A stretch of 64,000 bases of DNA from Tyto alba (taxonomy: Eukaryota > Chordata > Aves > Strigiformes > Tytonidae), in the NCBI RefSeq assembly GCF_018691265.1, contig NW_024881324.1, positions 1,440,230 through 1,504,229 on the forward strand. Reading direction: 5' to 3'. The notes below the pieces were generated by a model, which saw only the letters and a list, made by a program, of their open reading frames with translations, had not been told where the DNA came from and made no database searches. The first letter of the stretch is position 1. Every line of letters starts with the position of its first letter. Positions 1-12,845 of the stretch are shown here, in pieces. Position numbers and translations under genes: made by a program.

Positions 1-3000
1 AATAAAAATATGGCATGCATTAATAACAGTGGAGTGATTAAAAGCTGGAACTCTCAGGGGAAATGCTGGATTTTCCATTTTTTGATTTCTCCAGATCAAG
101 ACTAGTTACTTCTTAGGAAAACATGCATTTGTCAAACACACATGACTGCACTTAATGCGCTGATAATTGGGTGATATCTCTGATCTTTGATATATGAGAT
201 CATACTGTGTGATCTAATGGACCCTTTTGGCCTTCAAGTGTCTAAGTCAGAGGATTCATTCTGTATCATTTCACAAATTCAGAGGTAGAAGAACAAACAC
301 GAACAAACAAAGTTAATACACAGAGTGTGCCCTATTATTTTATTTTGACAATGGTAAGATGCAAGTGAAAAGTATGTACTTGTGCATTGTTACTTGATGA
401 GAACTCTGAAAGCATGTGGCACCCCAGTTTTGGTGTCTTTTTACCAATGAGACCGATGACCATTCATCTGATGTTGGGCTTACATGACAAACTGTGACCT
501 GGTCTGAGTTAAGGGTTTATCGTGTGACCTGAAACAAGTCAGGTTTTATGTTGTTCAAATTTAATTTTAAACATCTTGTGGAACCCTAGAAACCAAGCAT
601 GAAGTTAGCTCTGTAAAGATCCCAAAATGGAGCTTGGTTAATTAGCTGTTAGGCCCTTGTTGCTAAGCGCCTAACTTTATAATTCTTATATATTTATGAA
701 TTTATGAATGGCATGTATTGAGAGGCTCTGTGATCTAGCAGAAAGGGATGCAACATTATCCAATGGCTCGAAGATGATACCACCAGATTTGAATACAAAA
801 TGGAGTGTAATAACAGTGAAGATGCTTGCACAGTGAAAGGGAATACCAGTGGAGATGGGATTTCCCTATTTATTGTTGTCACTTTGGAAGGTTGGTTTTA
901 GGCAATTGGAAGTTATAGGGTCAATATAGGGACAATGGGGTGAAATTTACTGCCCTGATATACAGTCATACAGGATCATCAAATGATTCCATCTGGCCTT
1001 AAACTCTTTGAATCTATCCTTTATATCAAGCCAACATTATCTGTTTGCTTTCCTTCCTCAGCTCCCCTATTCTACTTAGAAATGTCTTTCCTGCTTTATT
1101 CCATTCAAATTACTTTAATCAAGTGGAGACAGCCTAGGTAAAATAGGAAATCTGACCTCCCAAGCTTTAAAGTTACTAGTTGGTAATGGGTGAGAAGTGA
1201 CAGTAGAGGAGAAGGAAAAGACACTAAAAAATTTGATTTCATGAACTTCAGATTTATAGACAGCAAGAAGTCAGAAGTAATTAAGTATTACTCTGCATCC
1301 ATTACTAAATCCTGTCACTGACAGTCAGCCCAGAAAATATGCTGGCATTTTTAGTAAATGAAATTAAAACAGAAACTGAAATAAGATACTGAGAATAATC
1401 AACGAGATCGTGCTGTCATACAAGTTATAATAATGGTACCTTTCATTCTTCTCTGGGGTGCTGTCTTTTCCTTCTCTTCAGTATATGTGCCCCAGAACAG
1501 AGATCTACCATCTACATAACAGTAATGCTGTTTAACCCAGAACGTATGATTAACTGATTCACCCACTGATGTTGTCAGCTGGACCTCTCATAAATATTTC
1601 CTCCCCTTTAGGGACATTGCCTTCTGGAGAAGAATATAGTTAATTAATAGATTAATAAAGAGAGAGAGGGGAAAAAAAGGTTGCGATCATGTCATCTGTG
1701 TTTAATAGGGCAGTTTTTCCATGTAAATGACTATATTTTGTTCACTGCTTTGCCCATACAATCAGATAACTCTCATTTCAGAGATGTGTCTTCTATTTAC
1801 AAAAGGAAAGAGGGGCAGTGTGAAAAAAAAGGTGTATTCATATCTGAGAGTGCAACAATCATTTTTCCTTGAAGGTCTCAACTCTAGATATGCCTGCCCT
1901 TACGAGCTAGTTATAGAAAATACAGCTGCAAGTGTATGTCCGGGCTTTATGTCAAAGCTGCTTTAGGCTGGTGACTTTTTATTACTACCTGTGGGCTTGG
2001 TTTCTCAATATCCTTTGACAGATGTAAACCAGATTATATAGGAAACTCATAAAAAGAATTACAGTAAAACAGAGAAGAACTTTCCATGTGTTACTCCAAA
2101 TTTTATCATGACAGCTTGCTGGTGACTTCTCTCTGTGAGTCACAGCCATGGGTTTACTTTTCATTGTCTGCCTGAATGTACATATTGTTATTTAGGTGTG
2201 ACAAAGAGAGAGGATGAATTTAACAGGTAAATTTAATAGCAGAGACTTTATCTATAAGAGGCAGAAACTATAGACGTTTCAGGAGAACAGATTACTGGAT
2301 AAAGAGAGATTTGTGTCATCAAGTCAATATATTTTTTATAATTTTAAATTTTTTTTCCTAGATATTTCTTTCTGAACCAAACCTGCAGTCAGGTTGACAA
2401 GTGAAGGAAAATGAGGAGTGAATGAAAGGTCTGTACATTAAAGGGGTAAAGGTGCCATTTGTTTATGCAGGTATGAAACTACAGAACATTTTTCTACATG
2501 CCATGCACAGAGGAAGTTGGACTTCTTCTCAAAAACGTGGCAAAGTTTCTATCATAGCTGAGTCTGCACTTTAGTTTAAGAGAAAAAAAAAAAAAAACAA
2601 CAAACAAACCTGTCAGCAAAAATCAAATTCTGACTTAAAAATATTAGTAATGGTAATGGAAATTTAATCATTAAGTACAACTTGATTTAACCAGCAACAG
2701 AATCTGCTTATTAAGAATAGAAGAAAGCTACATGCTCAGGGAAGGATGTCCAGGTCCTCTGAAACCGATGGATCCTGTGCAAAAAGAGCACACAGCCACC
2801 TTTCTTGACAATGCTATCCTATACCCCATTGTCTGTTAAAAAAAATAAAAATAATAAAAAAAAGGATCATAAAAATGGCATGTTTTCAGTGCATCTGAAA
2901 GACTGCTTGTACCTTATGTCAACCTTGCCCCCCCTGCTTCTAAACACCCCCTCAAAGTCAGCGTCTGATGTGTGAACCTTTCTCAGCCTTGACATTCTAG

Positions 3001-5573
3001 ATCTATCAGAGACAGTTTGATGTATTTGCAATAAAAAGGGAACTGCAGCAAGCTTGGAACCAGTGAAATTTACTGTTGTGAAAATGATGGCATTTTGATC
3101 CTGTGCAAGCCTCTAGCCCCTGCCCCCATCATCCAGAATAGCAGAAAAACAGTTGCTGTATAAAGTTTATTGAGGCTTTGGAAAGCATGCGTAACTTCTG
3201 GGTGCTGTAGTCCCAGGCAGTCTACTTTTTGTGAGAACCCCTAGTGACTCAACAGTAAACTACAGTATACCTAAAATACAGGCTAGCCAGGAGCTTGGAA
3301 TGGTGTTGGCCACATATTTCTTCTGATAATAAAAAAGAAAATGAAGATCATTTAGAGGAAAAGTACACATTTTATTACAGATTTTCCCCATATAGACATA
3401 TAGTAAATTAAAAAGTATAACTATAAAAACCTCTGTCTTTCAACACTTGCATTGGTAAACAGTTCTATATGATAACAGTAAATCAGAGTATTAGAGGTTC
3501 TCTTAGCTTAACCTACAAAGCCCCATATTTCAAAAATCAGTACTGTACTATGATTGTTTTCCACCCAGCTATCCACAGTTTGTGAAATCCTGAATCCTGC
3601 TTCGACACTTCCATGAGAAGATTGCTATTAATCAAAGATTAAGATTTTCCAGAAAGACACAAAAGCAACAGATTTGATGCCACTAATTAAGGCCAGATGC
3701 TGCCAGTTTTAATCCAGCTGAGTAGCACCTTAGGCCATTGGACTAGCTGGAAGATAGGATGGCAATTCAGTTCAAGTTCTTAGGGATGACCCATAATTTA
3801 AAAACCTGCAATCTAGAGAAAAACTAGGAAACTATTAGGGAATAATAGGAAATAAAGGTTTGACTAGTGGATAAAATTACTGTTTAGTGCCTACTGCATT
3901 TTCTGCCTTTGGAAGAAGGAGGAAAATGACCATAAAAAATTCTAGCTTCGCTTTCAAGAAATTTTAGCAATATTTTAGCAATGATCAGTGGAGTTTTTCA
4001 AATGCCTGTCCAACAGTGCTGGCCTGGATTCTGAATGTGTTTGCTACTTACACTGTGTCTTGTGCACTGGCCATGTGAGTAATTCCTTTTTTTGTGTTAA
4101 ATTCAACTGCAAAATCAGCAGAGCAAGTAATGTCTCCTTGATTGCCCAAGAAACAGAGGTACAATTCCTGCAAATACTTCCAAAGGATTTTCTGTATTTG
4201 TAGGCCATTAGATAAGGAGCGTCCAAGGCTTTGCTTGGTTCTTAATTTTAAGTCACCCATATGCAGTGCAGCAGAAAAACAGTTGAAGAACATGAACCAT
4301 CTAGTAAATAGAAATGTCAAAATTAGAATAGGTCTAAAGTATGTTTTGGACATGCTGAATCACAAATGCCAACACAGGCCATGCGCAAGCTTTAAAAAAA
4401 GACAAAAAATAACAAAATCTCTTTTTGTTCAAGTGAAAAATTAATGCCCACTATTAACACTGAATGTGACCTGTAATTATTGAGCACCGCTTGAAAATTG
4501 TTACAGATAATGAGCTGGCAGCAAAAATTGGAGGTTTCTCAGCTGACAGCAATGTAAAAGATCAGTGGCCTTTCAAAAGGGGAAAAGAAATGCCTGTATT
4601 TAAAAAGATTTGGTAAGAGGTTCGATGAGCATGGTGTCTTGAAGTCCACAGTTGAGCATCAGCTGCTTTAGATCCTGCTGCAATAGATGGTTAAGGACTA
4701 GTAGTCAAACTGTTCAGCTGTTTTCAAACCAAGATTTGTTGCTCAAGGTAGTACGTACCTACACCTACAGACCTTGTCTTGCTTATGCTCGTATGCCATC
4801 AGAGCTACAGCTATTTTGTATTTATATGGTGAGAGTAGGGCTCAAGGAGAAATATAGGAGCAGGTAGTGGTCTATTCAAATATTTGCACAAGTTACAGAG
4901 CCACAGCTGGGTTTTTTTGTCACATTCTTAAATGGCACTTTCCCTTTTTTCTGCACATGCCAAAGATACATAGGTGGTGATGCAAAAGCAGCATAGCACC
5001 TTGCCTAGGTTGGAAGGACCTTGTCCCTCACCGTAGGAAAAGAGAAGATTTTTTTCTGGCTGTTAAGAGAACTGCTGGAAGATCTAGAAGAAAACAGTTT
5101 GATGAGAATGTATTTATTTCAACATGTACATTTTTCTTTCTTACATATAGATTTGAGACATTTGAATACAACAGGTCAGAACGTGGCTGACCTTCGGGAT
5201 CTGAATGGTTTGGGGTTTAGGTGTTTCCCTGGCAAGGAGGAGTTTGCCTATATACAATGTGCACTTTTCAGTGTGAACAGTTTGTAATGCTGAATAACTT
5301 CATGTTGAATGCACCTATATCAGAACATTTATGCCTTAAAAGGGCAAGTCTTGGCCAGAAGAGGGTGCAAAATTACCTAGCAAGCAGAGACACATTTTGT
5401 GTATTTTAAAGACAACTTTATGGCACACAAAAACATTGAGGAAAAGTAAAAGTTGCGCTGTGCTTACCAGGTAGCTGTCCCCTAGCTGAGAGGTGCTTTC
5501 CGTGAATCTACTCTTTCTGGATCACAAGAAACATTAAGACTGAATGTGGTAACACCAAAGGTAGTGCTCACAA

Positions 5574-5616
5574 TAAAAAAAAAAAAAAAAAACAAAAAAA
5601 AAAACCAAAAAACAAC
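5574..5616. repeat. A-rich simple repeat
   Basis: Long A runs broken by single C bases. No source element body was recognised on either side, so this may be plain slippage or the worn tail of an old insertion. Confidence 0.85.
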
Positions 5617-6118
5617 TGCTCAGTACTGAAAAAATTCTCAAGAAGACAGGCAATATAAAAAAAAATAGTCTCCTGTGTACTACACAGACTATTTGACTGA
5701 TGTATGAATGACATGGAATGCATGTCTGGGCCACTTCAGGTATATGCTAATCTGCAAAATAAATATCCATATAAGTAGATCTCTCAAAATCCTGTGATCT
5801 ATTGTAGCAAAGTTATCGTATCTCCAAAGTGGCAGTATGATAACTTCACACTGACAATATGTCTTGACATTCCAGGGTGGCTCCATAGCAGGAAAAAAAA
5901 AAAGAAAAAAAGACTATTTTAAAATAAAATTGATATTCAGTTGGTAAGATAATACTCAGCATAAGTCAAAATGGAAGACTGCTCCTGAAAGGGTGATCTT
6001 TGAGGAGAACTCCAGGAACATCTCCATCATGTCAGAATGGCTACATAATTGCAAAAGCATCAAAAAGTTATTAATTTTGTTACTGATTAATTCATTTTCC
6101 CAGACTGGCAAAAATATG

Positions 6119-6156
6119 TTTTTTTTGTTTTGTTTTTTTTTGTTTTTTTTTTTTTT
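6119..6156. repeat. T-rich simple repeat
   Basis: Runs of T separated by single G bases (TTTTG-like periodicity). No attached retroelement was recognised. Confidence 0.85.
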
Positions 6157-7175
6157 CTGCATCATTCACAGTAAAATTAAGTTACTCACTGAACAAAAGG
6201 AAGAACAACGTTTTGATCTGTGACTCTTCAAAGAGGACATTGGTTTGAGTATGACATTCAGAATTTGAAAGTCAATCTGTTTTGGTGGGATACCTCATTC
6301 TTCCCTTCATGTAATAAAATATTTCAGAGATAATAACTTTCAGAGTAGTACTGTTAAATAATTAGCTAGGGAGAAAGATATCACTATAACTCCAAAAGTA
6401 TGTTTGATGTGATAAGCCATCTTATTACAGGAAAAATTAACTACTGTAGCATCCATTACTGTACTTCCCCCTCTCTCCCCTGCTCTTACAGTTTCCCGTA
6501 GTATAAAAAACCAACAGTGACAACTTCAAAGTTGCATTACAGCAGTGATACAAAGACAAGTAGATATTAATAAGGCTGTGGGTGGGATGTTGTTTAGCAT
6601 ACAGTATTTGCAAAGAAGATCCTTAGTGGCTACAGCTGAGGCAGAATATATCAGTCCAAGCCCTAACTGTACATACCTCAACGTAAGACATCATAGTCTG
6701 GAGGTAAATAAAATCCTTGGGGGGTTCTTGCACAGATCCCTTCAGTAAGAGGAGTTCCAGTAATCATGGAACTACAGAAAACAGTAGCAATAAATTGTAA
6801 ATTCAGGTAAGGTAAGCGCAAGTATTTATTTATTTCCCTGTCTTTCAAATAGCAGATTCTGGATGGCTAATATTAAGGTAATCAAAGATCTTTCCTGATT
6901 TACAAGCAAAATTGTAATACAGCAAGCTCACTGGTTTTAATCTAGCAGTGGAAGGTTAAAAGCAGCTCTGTATCCAATTAGAGAAGAAATATTGCAAAAT
7001 AAATGTAGTCAGGAAAGCATGTTAGAATTTTTAATCCTTCTTGGTACTTTTCTTTTTGTCTTCTCCTGTAGTGGAAGACTGCTGAGATTGCTTGTACTTT
7101 TGCCCTCATGAGACCGTGAGCAAAAATGGTGTCATTTAAAGTGTATCTACCTCATCATTCATCAGTGGCCATCAC

Positions 7176-7196
7176 AAAAAAAAAAAAAAAAAAAAA
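7176..7196. repeat. Poly-A tract (about 21 A)
   Basis: An uninterrupted A run. No target-site duplication or element body was recognised beside it. Confidence 0.9.
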
Positions 7197-8083
7197 GAGT
7201 CTGGTTGTCCTGAAGAGTTCTTAGCAGCCTTGTTGTTTTCGTGGCAAACTAAAAACTATAGATTACAAGAACAAGGACTTGAGAAACCTCCTAGGAATGC
7301 CGTTACTCTCCAGTTCTAGGTTATGTCTATTTATTTTGGTAAGTTTAAGTATGTGAAGGAGCAGGAAATAAGACTTGCAGAAATGAATAATTTCTGATGC
7401 TAAAAGTGCATAATGCAAAAGTGTGGTCCTAATTTGTAATGAAGTTGAACACACAGCCTCCAAAGGGATCAAATCCTGCTACAATGTCTGTTCTGAAACG
7501 GAACTCCATGCTTGCTGAATTGTCAAGTGGTAGTTAATCAGTGACTTGCTTTACATAGGTAGGTTTGAATCCAGCATGCTGTTGTTTTTATTTTTCTTGG
7601 ATAGGGAAGAGGATCTGTAAACACACATCCTTGTATGTGATTTCCTATTGAGCTGATCCCACAGAGCAGATGCCTATCACTACCCCCAGCTGGTGGATTT
7701 AGGTCCAGATCTTTAAAGTCGTCTGAGTAACTAAAGTAACAGGAAGGGATCAAGGGGGATGTACACCTAGTGCCTCTTTTGAAGTCATGCAAAATTTCCA
7801 TTCTTTCAACAGGAGTTACATTATTGTTACATCCTACCCCATCTATTTTAAACTTGACCCCCAGTTCCTTGAAAAGCCACTGTCTATATCTTGGTGCATT
7901 TTTATCTAAGACTCATGGTCTCCATGCCGGATCTGGGCTTTGCATCTAGAGATTGGCAAGGACTGGTAATAGTGAAGCACTGCCAAGCTCTTTCTCAGCT
8001 CAGTGTACCAGAAGTTTCATCTGTCTGGCTTTGATCCTGAAAAGTCTTGTTACCTGCGTACTTTTTTCCTTCTTTTTTATCAG

Positions 8084-8187
8084 GTATTTCATGTACAAAA
8101 GAGCCTCAGCTGATGTTACTCCTCTCATCAAGAGGAGGAGTTCTGGAGGATTTGTGAGTGAAGCTGCCTGGCAGCAGGGAAATCAAG
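8084..8187 (+). other. Candidate internal exon (unproven)
   Basis: A pyrimidine-rich tract ending in CAG at about 8083 is followed by about 104 bases and a GT donor (CAAG/GTATTC) at 8188. In one frame the segment is open and gives a basic, non-repetitive peptide of about 34 residues containing VTPLIKRRSSGG. The peptide was not recognised as part of any known protein. Acceptor and donor look-alikes are frequent in vertebrate DNA, so chance is the default explanation. If real, it belongs to a gene or lncRNA whose other exons are not identified here. Confidence 0.18.
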
Positions 8188-10921
8188 GTATTCCCTTCGT
8201 GGCATTTATTTAATTACAAAATAAATGGCACATGGGAATCCCTTTCTACTAGTGCTTCAGTTAAGCATCACTGACCCTCCACTACAGAGTAGTTATCTTC
8301 AGCCTTGTTTTTCTGGACCAATTCTGTTTTACAGAGAATAACTGTGCTTCACTTGTTCCTCCTCAGCCCCTTTTGTTTGAATAGAATAAAATAGATCCAC
8401 CCAATCCACGTTTGGGCACAGGCAAGGGCCTGTTGTCTATTCCCACTGAGCTGGCATCAAAATGTTCAGATTCTTTAACTGAATAGGCATACACTGGCAG
8501 CTTTCTGAACTAATTGCACCAGTTTTGAAAACTAATTACCAAGTGTGTGCTAGAAGAGTGTTTTCTGTAGTTTCTTTTGTCAATTTAAAAAAACAACTAA
8601 TGAAGTTCCCTTGTATATGAATAACATCATCAGTAATTTCATCACACCAACATTCTCAGGTGGTTTCAGGTGGGCATATAAAAAGCAAAATCCATAGTCC
8701 TTCTTGGTAGCTATCTTATAGGTGGGTAGGGATTAAAGAGAGGCAGTTGCCTTTTGGTGTCAGATGGCCATCTGGCCAGCCAACTCCTTACGCACATCAG
8801 CATGATCAGCAACAACCTTCTTCTTCCCCAAAGACCTGCAGAATTCATTGAAAAATTTGGTGACCTGTATTCACATTCCTGGAGAGTAAAGCTCATCCCC
8901 ACAGACAGCAGTACCATGAACTGCATCACACTGACCCACCAGTGTTTCATCTCTTGGAGCTTTTTCAGTGTCGGGCACTTTCTCCAAGGAAACTTCCGAG
9001 ATGGAAGGTCAGTTAATGCCAACTGTGGTCATTTCCTTTCCTAGGAGGAGCCACCCACTTCTAAAGTGACTAGGCTGACACCACCAGTTTCACGTTGGGA
9101 GCCCACCCACACACAGTGTGGGCATGACTCCCCCGGACAGTGGGGGGGCTGGATCTGATGGTTGTGACTGTGTGGAGCAGCAAGCTACTGACGGCTGAAT
9201 GCCTCCTTAACATTTTTCTCAGGCTCCACCTTTCAGGCTTTGATGTCATCAAATGCATGAAAAGGTGAAGTTCATTGTCAGTTTTTTTCAATTTAGATTG
9301 CAGAAAATCATCATTCAAGAGATGTAGGTTTCCTTGTCTACATCATACTCTGGATTTCACAAAGTCCATGAACCACAAAAAGCTGTATCTCATGGCCTGT
9401 TTTTACAGCCCACATACTCCATACCAACTGAAGCTCTGACAGAAGAGGTAGCCCCTACATCAAGAAACCACTCATGAAGAACTGCACTGTAGGAATAGGT
9501 AACATAACATCAGGTGGAGAACCATGAGTTTCTGCTCCAGTCTGGAAACATGGGAGTGGGCAAAGGTTGCTCAAGGCATGAGTAGGTGACTATGAGCCAC
9601 TAGTGTGACACAAGCAAATGCCTTCTTGTGTGTCAGACAAGATATTTCCGTAGGAAAGGTAAGCACTGTGCAAAACCCTAGTGAGAACTCACCTGTACCG
9701 CTATGGACATTTCTCATTCCTCAGGTTCAAGAAAGAGAAATTCCATCTGGGGTGAAGGCAGACAAAGACTAAGTGGTTGATTAGGGTGTGGAGGGCCTAT
9801 AGAGGAAGACAATGACTAGCAGGAACAAAACACAGGCTGAGAGAGCTGCCATCACTTTCAAGAAATGTAGCAAGGATCAGAAGGCTAAAGAAGGAAAAGA
9901 GCTACTGAAGTGCAAGGGAAAAGATGATCAGGAGCACAAACCCATTCTGTACTTCTTTCCAAAAGGAGAACATCACCATCCACAGTGCAGGAGCAAATGT
10001 CCCTTGGTGCATTGCTAAGAAATGGTGAGGAAATCCTGCATACTTGCTATGTCTTCTGCAGAGTTCATGCAGAGGGAACCAAACCCCTGTCTTTCACCTC
10101 TGGCATCACCACAACCAAATGCATGTCTGGGGTAGAAATGCCCATATTTACACAGTCTGAATGAACATACCAATTTTGGCACCAACATACAAAACAACAA
10201 GAATAGTACCTTCCTTCTTCTTTCAGGACCCAAAATACTAAATCCTAAAGGAAAAAGAGAATTTCCAGGTTTTTAGATAAGATCTGAACATCTTCCCACA
10301 AAGTGAGGTAGATATTTAAATAATTCTCAGAAAGGTTAAAGTCACCAATGAGCTGTGAAAGTTTTACCCCATGGCTGAACGTGTTCTCTATCCCATATAA
10401 ACACGGCGAACCGTGCTCGGTTTCCGTGGGAAAAGGGGATGTGAGGGCAATAGCAGCAGAGGGCTGTTTGTACAGTTTGGAAGAGTTGCCATTTGCCTGG
10501 CTGTGCTTGGGGCACGGATCCGAATGTTCTAGGCCTGAAAATAACCAGCCTTTCCACCACAGCAGTGCTGTTTGGAAAACACTCTCCTCTGCTGCCAGAG
10601 CTGGCCCGGGGGCCAGCCCGAAGACATCCAGGAGCAAGTCCTCGAGGAGCGGGTGGGATTACGTGGAGGGGGATGAGGGAGGAAGACCAGAAGCTGGACA
10701 AGGCTGCTGGAGAGGAGGAGAACCAGCAACACCTGGAGGTGCCTGAGGCTATCAGGCTTTTTCAGCTGGAGAGCAGTGTCAACACCGAGGGAATGCCTTC
10801 TTGAGGAGAAGCACTGCAGAGCTCATCCTCCTCATCCTCTGCGGAGCCAGGGGCAGCAGCCATAAGAAATGGGATACAGAGATGTTGCCAGGGGTCCCGG
10901 CGCTTTGGAGCAGCCACTGGT

Positions 10922-11618
10922 GCTCTGCCAGGCACGGGAAGGATTCCTTCCCCCAAGGTCGATCAGGCCGGGGCCTTTTGCCATGCTGGGAAGCCCCCGA
11001 GGTGACTCCAGGCTGAGGGAGAACAGGGCTGGGGCATCTCCTGGAAGGCATGACCAGCCTGTGGGACGAGGAGGGAGGTCTTGCTCACATGCTCAGGGAG
11101 CAGCCGATCGCCAGCGCTGGGGTCAGGAAGGAGTTTTTCCCCGGGGCAGATTGGCACTGGTCCCCGGGGGTTTTTTGCCTTCCTCTGCAGCACTGAGCAG
11201 GACCACTTGTCAGGGCCCCTCTGCTCCATTCTGGCTGGGTTACTGCCTGCTGCTCGTGCACCATGAAGATGGCCTCTTGTGCCCTGCAGCTGGGGGGAGG
11301 AAGGCTTTTTTTTCCCCCAGGGTGGGCTAGCAAGTGTCCTTGGGGGTTTTTTCCTTCCTCTGCAGCACAGAGCACGGCCCCTTGCCAGGGCTCCTTTGGG
11401 CCATTTTGGCCGGGTGCCGCTGCTCCTGCTCCACAAAGGTGGCCCTCGTGCCCCACATCTGGGGGGAGGAAGCTTCTAGACTCCCAGGGGAGCCCCAAGG
11501 TGGCCCCCGGGGGTTGCTGCTGCTTGTCCTCTGCAGCACTGAGCACAGCCCCATGCCAGGGCCTCTGGGCCATTTTGGTGAGGTTCTTGCCTGCGGCTCT
11601 TGCCACCTCCAAGGCGCT
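10922..11618. repeat. Imperfect tandem array, about 170-bp unit, 3-4 copies
   Basis: Three units are clear: 11117-11289 (173 bp), 11290-11458 (169 bp) and 11459 to about 11618 (about 160 bp). Each begins CTGGGG and has, in the same order, a CCCC/GGG stretch, a GGGGGTT run, a block reading CTTCCTCTGCAGCAC or a close variant, a TGCCAGGGC-type block, a block like GGGCCATTTTGG and a C-rich end. A more diverged copy may occupy 10922-11116, with comparable GGGAAGGA, TTCC and GGGGCCTTTTGCC blocks. The unit resembles a short segment that recurs in reptile and bird genomes, but I could not assign it to a named family. On the minus strand the array gives a repetitive open frame, which is not evidence of a gene. 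Confidence 0.7.
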
Positions 11619-11943
11619 ACTTGAGCACCGGCTCTCTCCAGGGCCGCTCTTTCTCATCGCAAGTCTGCAGCGGCAGCGAGCTCAGCTCTGCCCTTGGCTG
11701 CATTTCCCCCGGGCTCTGGCCTGTGCACAGCAGCCTGTGCTCGGGAGGGCTCCAGGCTCGCGGCACCGCCCGGAGCTGCCACTTTCCAGCTCTCTCTGCC
11801 CAGCACCAGCGCGGGGCAGGCGCGGGAGCTGCTCACACATCACTGGCCGGGAAGCAAGAACAGCGGGGCAAGGTTTGGAAGGCAGCAAGGGTGCTTGTCA
11901 TCGGCATGTGTCCTGCTTCTGGAAGATACTCCACGGTACTACA

Positions 11944-12390
11944 CCTCCTCCTCCTCCTCCTCCTCCTCCTCCTCCTCCTCCTCCTCCTCCTCCTCCTCCT
12001 CCTGCTCCTCCTCCTCCTCCTGCTCCTCCTCCTCCTGCTCCTCCTCCTCCTCCTCCTCCTCCTGCTTCTTCTGCTTCTTCTGCTTCTGCTTCTTCTTCTT
12101 CTTCTGCTTCTTCTGCTTCTTCTTCTGCTTCTGCTTCTTCTGCTTCTTCTGCTTCTTCTGCTTCTTCTGCTTCTTCTGCTTCTTCTGCTTCTTCTTCTCC
12201 TACTTCTTCTTCTCCTGCTTCTTCTTCTCCTGCTTCTTCTTCTCCTCCTGCTGCTTCTTCTCCTTCTTCTCCTTCTTCTTCTGCTTCTTCTTCTCCTGCT
12301 TCTTCTTCTGCTGCTTCTGCTTCTTCTTCTTCTGCTTCTTCTTCTTCTCCTGCTTCTTCCTCTTCCTCTTCTCCTTCTTCTTCTTCTTCT
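11944..12390. repeat. CCT/CTT/TGC triplet-repeat tract, 447 bp
   Basis: A continuous period-3 tract of 149 triplets with no phase break. It starts with nearly pure CCT (to about 12002), passes through CCT interrupted by CTG, then becomes mainly TTC mixed with TGC and some TCC. The plus strand is almost entirely pyrimidine. Purines are G in TGC-type triplets, plus one A near 12202. Because the phase is kept, all plus frames stay open (poly-Pro/Ala/Ser, poly-Leu, poly-Ser/Cys/Phe) and one minus frame reads Gly, then Ala/Glu. These frames follow from the repeat and are not supported as proteins. Such tracts can form triplex DNA and are usually length-variable. Confidence 0.95.
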
Positions 12391-12620
12391 GTGTGTGGTT
12401 GGTCCTGATCCTCGTTCTTCAAGTTGTCAGTCTTCAGGAAACAGGAGCTGCTTGTCCTATATTCCTGCCTCTCCTCCCTGCAGGTCCATGACCTGCCTTT
12501 GCCAGACCGCGAGGGATGTTTTTTTTCAAGATAAACTGAAGACTGCATCATCAACCTGTTGCTGGATACAAATGTGTGTTGTGTTACTGCTTGTGAGCAT
12601 CATCTCTCAAAAAGATTTAG

Positions 12621-12680
12621 AAAAATAACATTCAATGACATAAAATAACATAAAATGACATAAAATTAGATAAAATAAAA
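12621..12680. repeat. AT-rich decameric tandem repeat, 6 copies
   Basis: Six consecutive 10-base units related to TAAAATAACA, differing at one to three positions each. It lies just outside the GC-rich triplet region. No function is evident. Confidence 0.85.
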
Positions 12681-12808
12681 TCTAACCATAAAATTGTGTT
12701 TCTACTTGTAAGCTTTCTGATTTGTGTCCATGAAAGCGGTTTTGGAGCTGAGAAACCCCTGGCATCCCAGGCAAATAACAGTCTCATTATTTGACTCATG
12801 GTGAGCGC

Positions 12809-12845
12809 ATGGAATGGAATGGAAGGGAATGGAATGGAAGGGAAC
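12809..12845. repeat. GGAAT/GGAAG pentameric repeat
   Basis: About seven units of GGAAT alternating with GGAAG, followed directly by a GC-rich segment. The motif is the same as the GGAAT simple repeat found in many vertebrates. The tract is short. Confidence 0.85.

Larger units (their letters stand above)
1..10330. other. AT-rich non-coding tract, no gene seen
   Basis: No gene, recognisable repeat family or RNA gene could be supported across this stretch. It contains A- or T-rich homopolymer tracts (near 2.84, 5.57, 6.12 and 7.18 kb) and many short unrelated open frames of the length expected by chance in vertebrate intergenic or intronic DNA. Between about 8.7 and 9.3 kb both strands stay open for about 100 codons, but no family was recognised. 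One possible exon near 8.1 kb is listed separately. Confidence 0.7.

Noticed and set aside
11944..12390. CRISPR-like or phage-like array
   Set aside because: The repeat is a simple triplet microsatellite. There are no spacers, and the host is a vertebrate.
11263..12628. Very long open frames (381 and 342 codons plus, 218 minus)
   Set aside because: Their length comes from the in-phase triplet tract. The products are poly-Pro, poly-Leu/Ser or poly-Glu/Gly and carry no domain, so they are not supported as genes.
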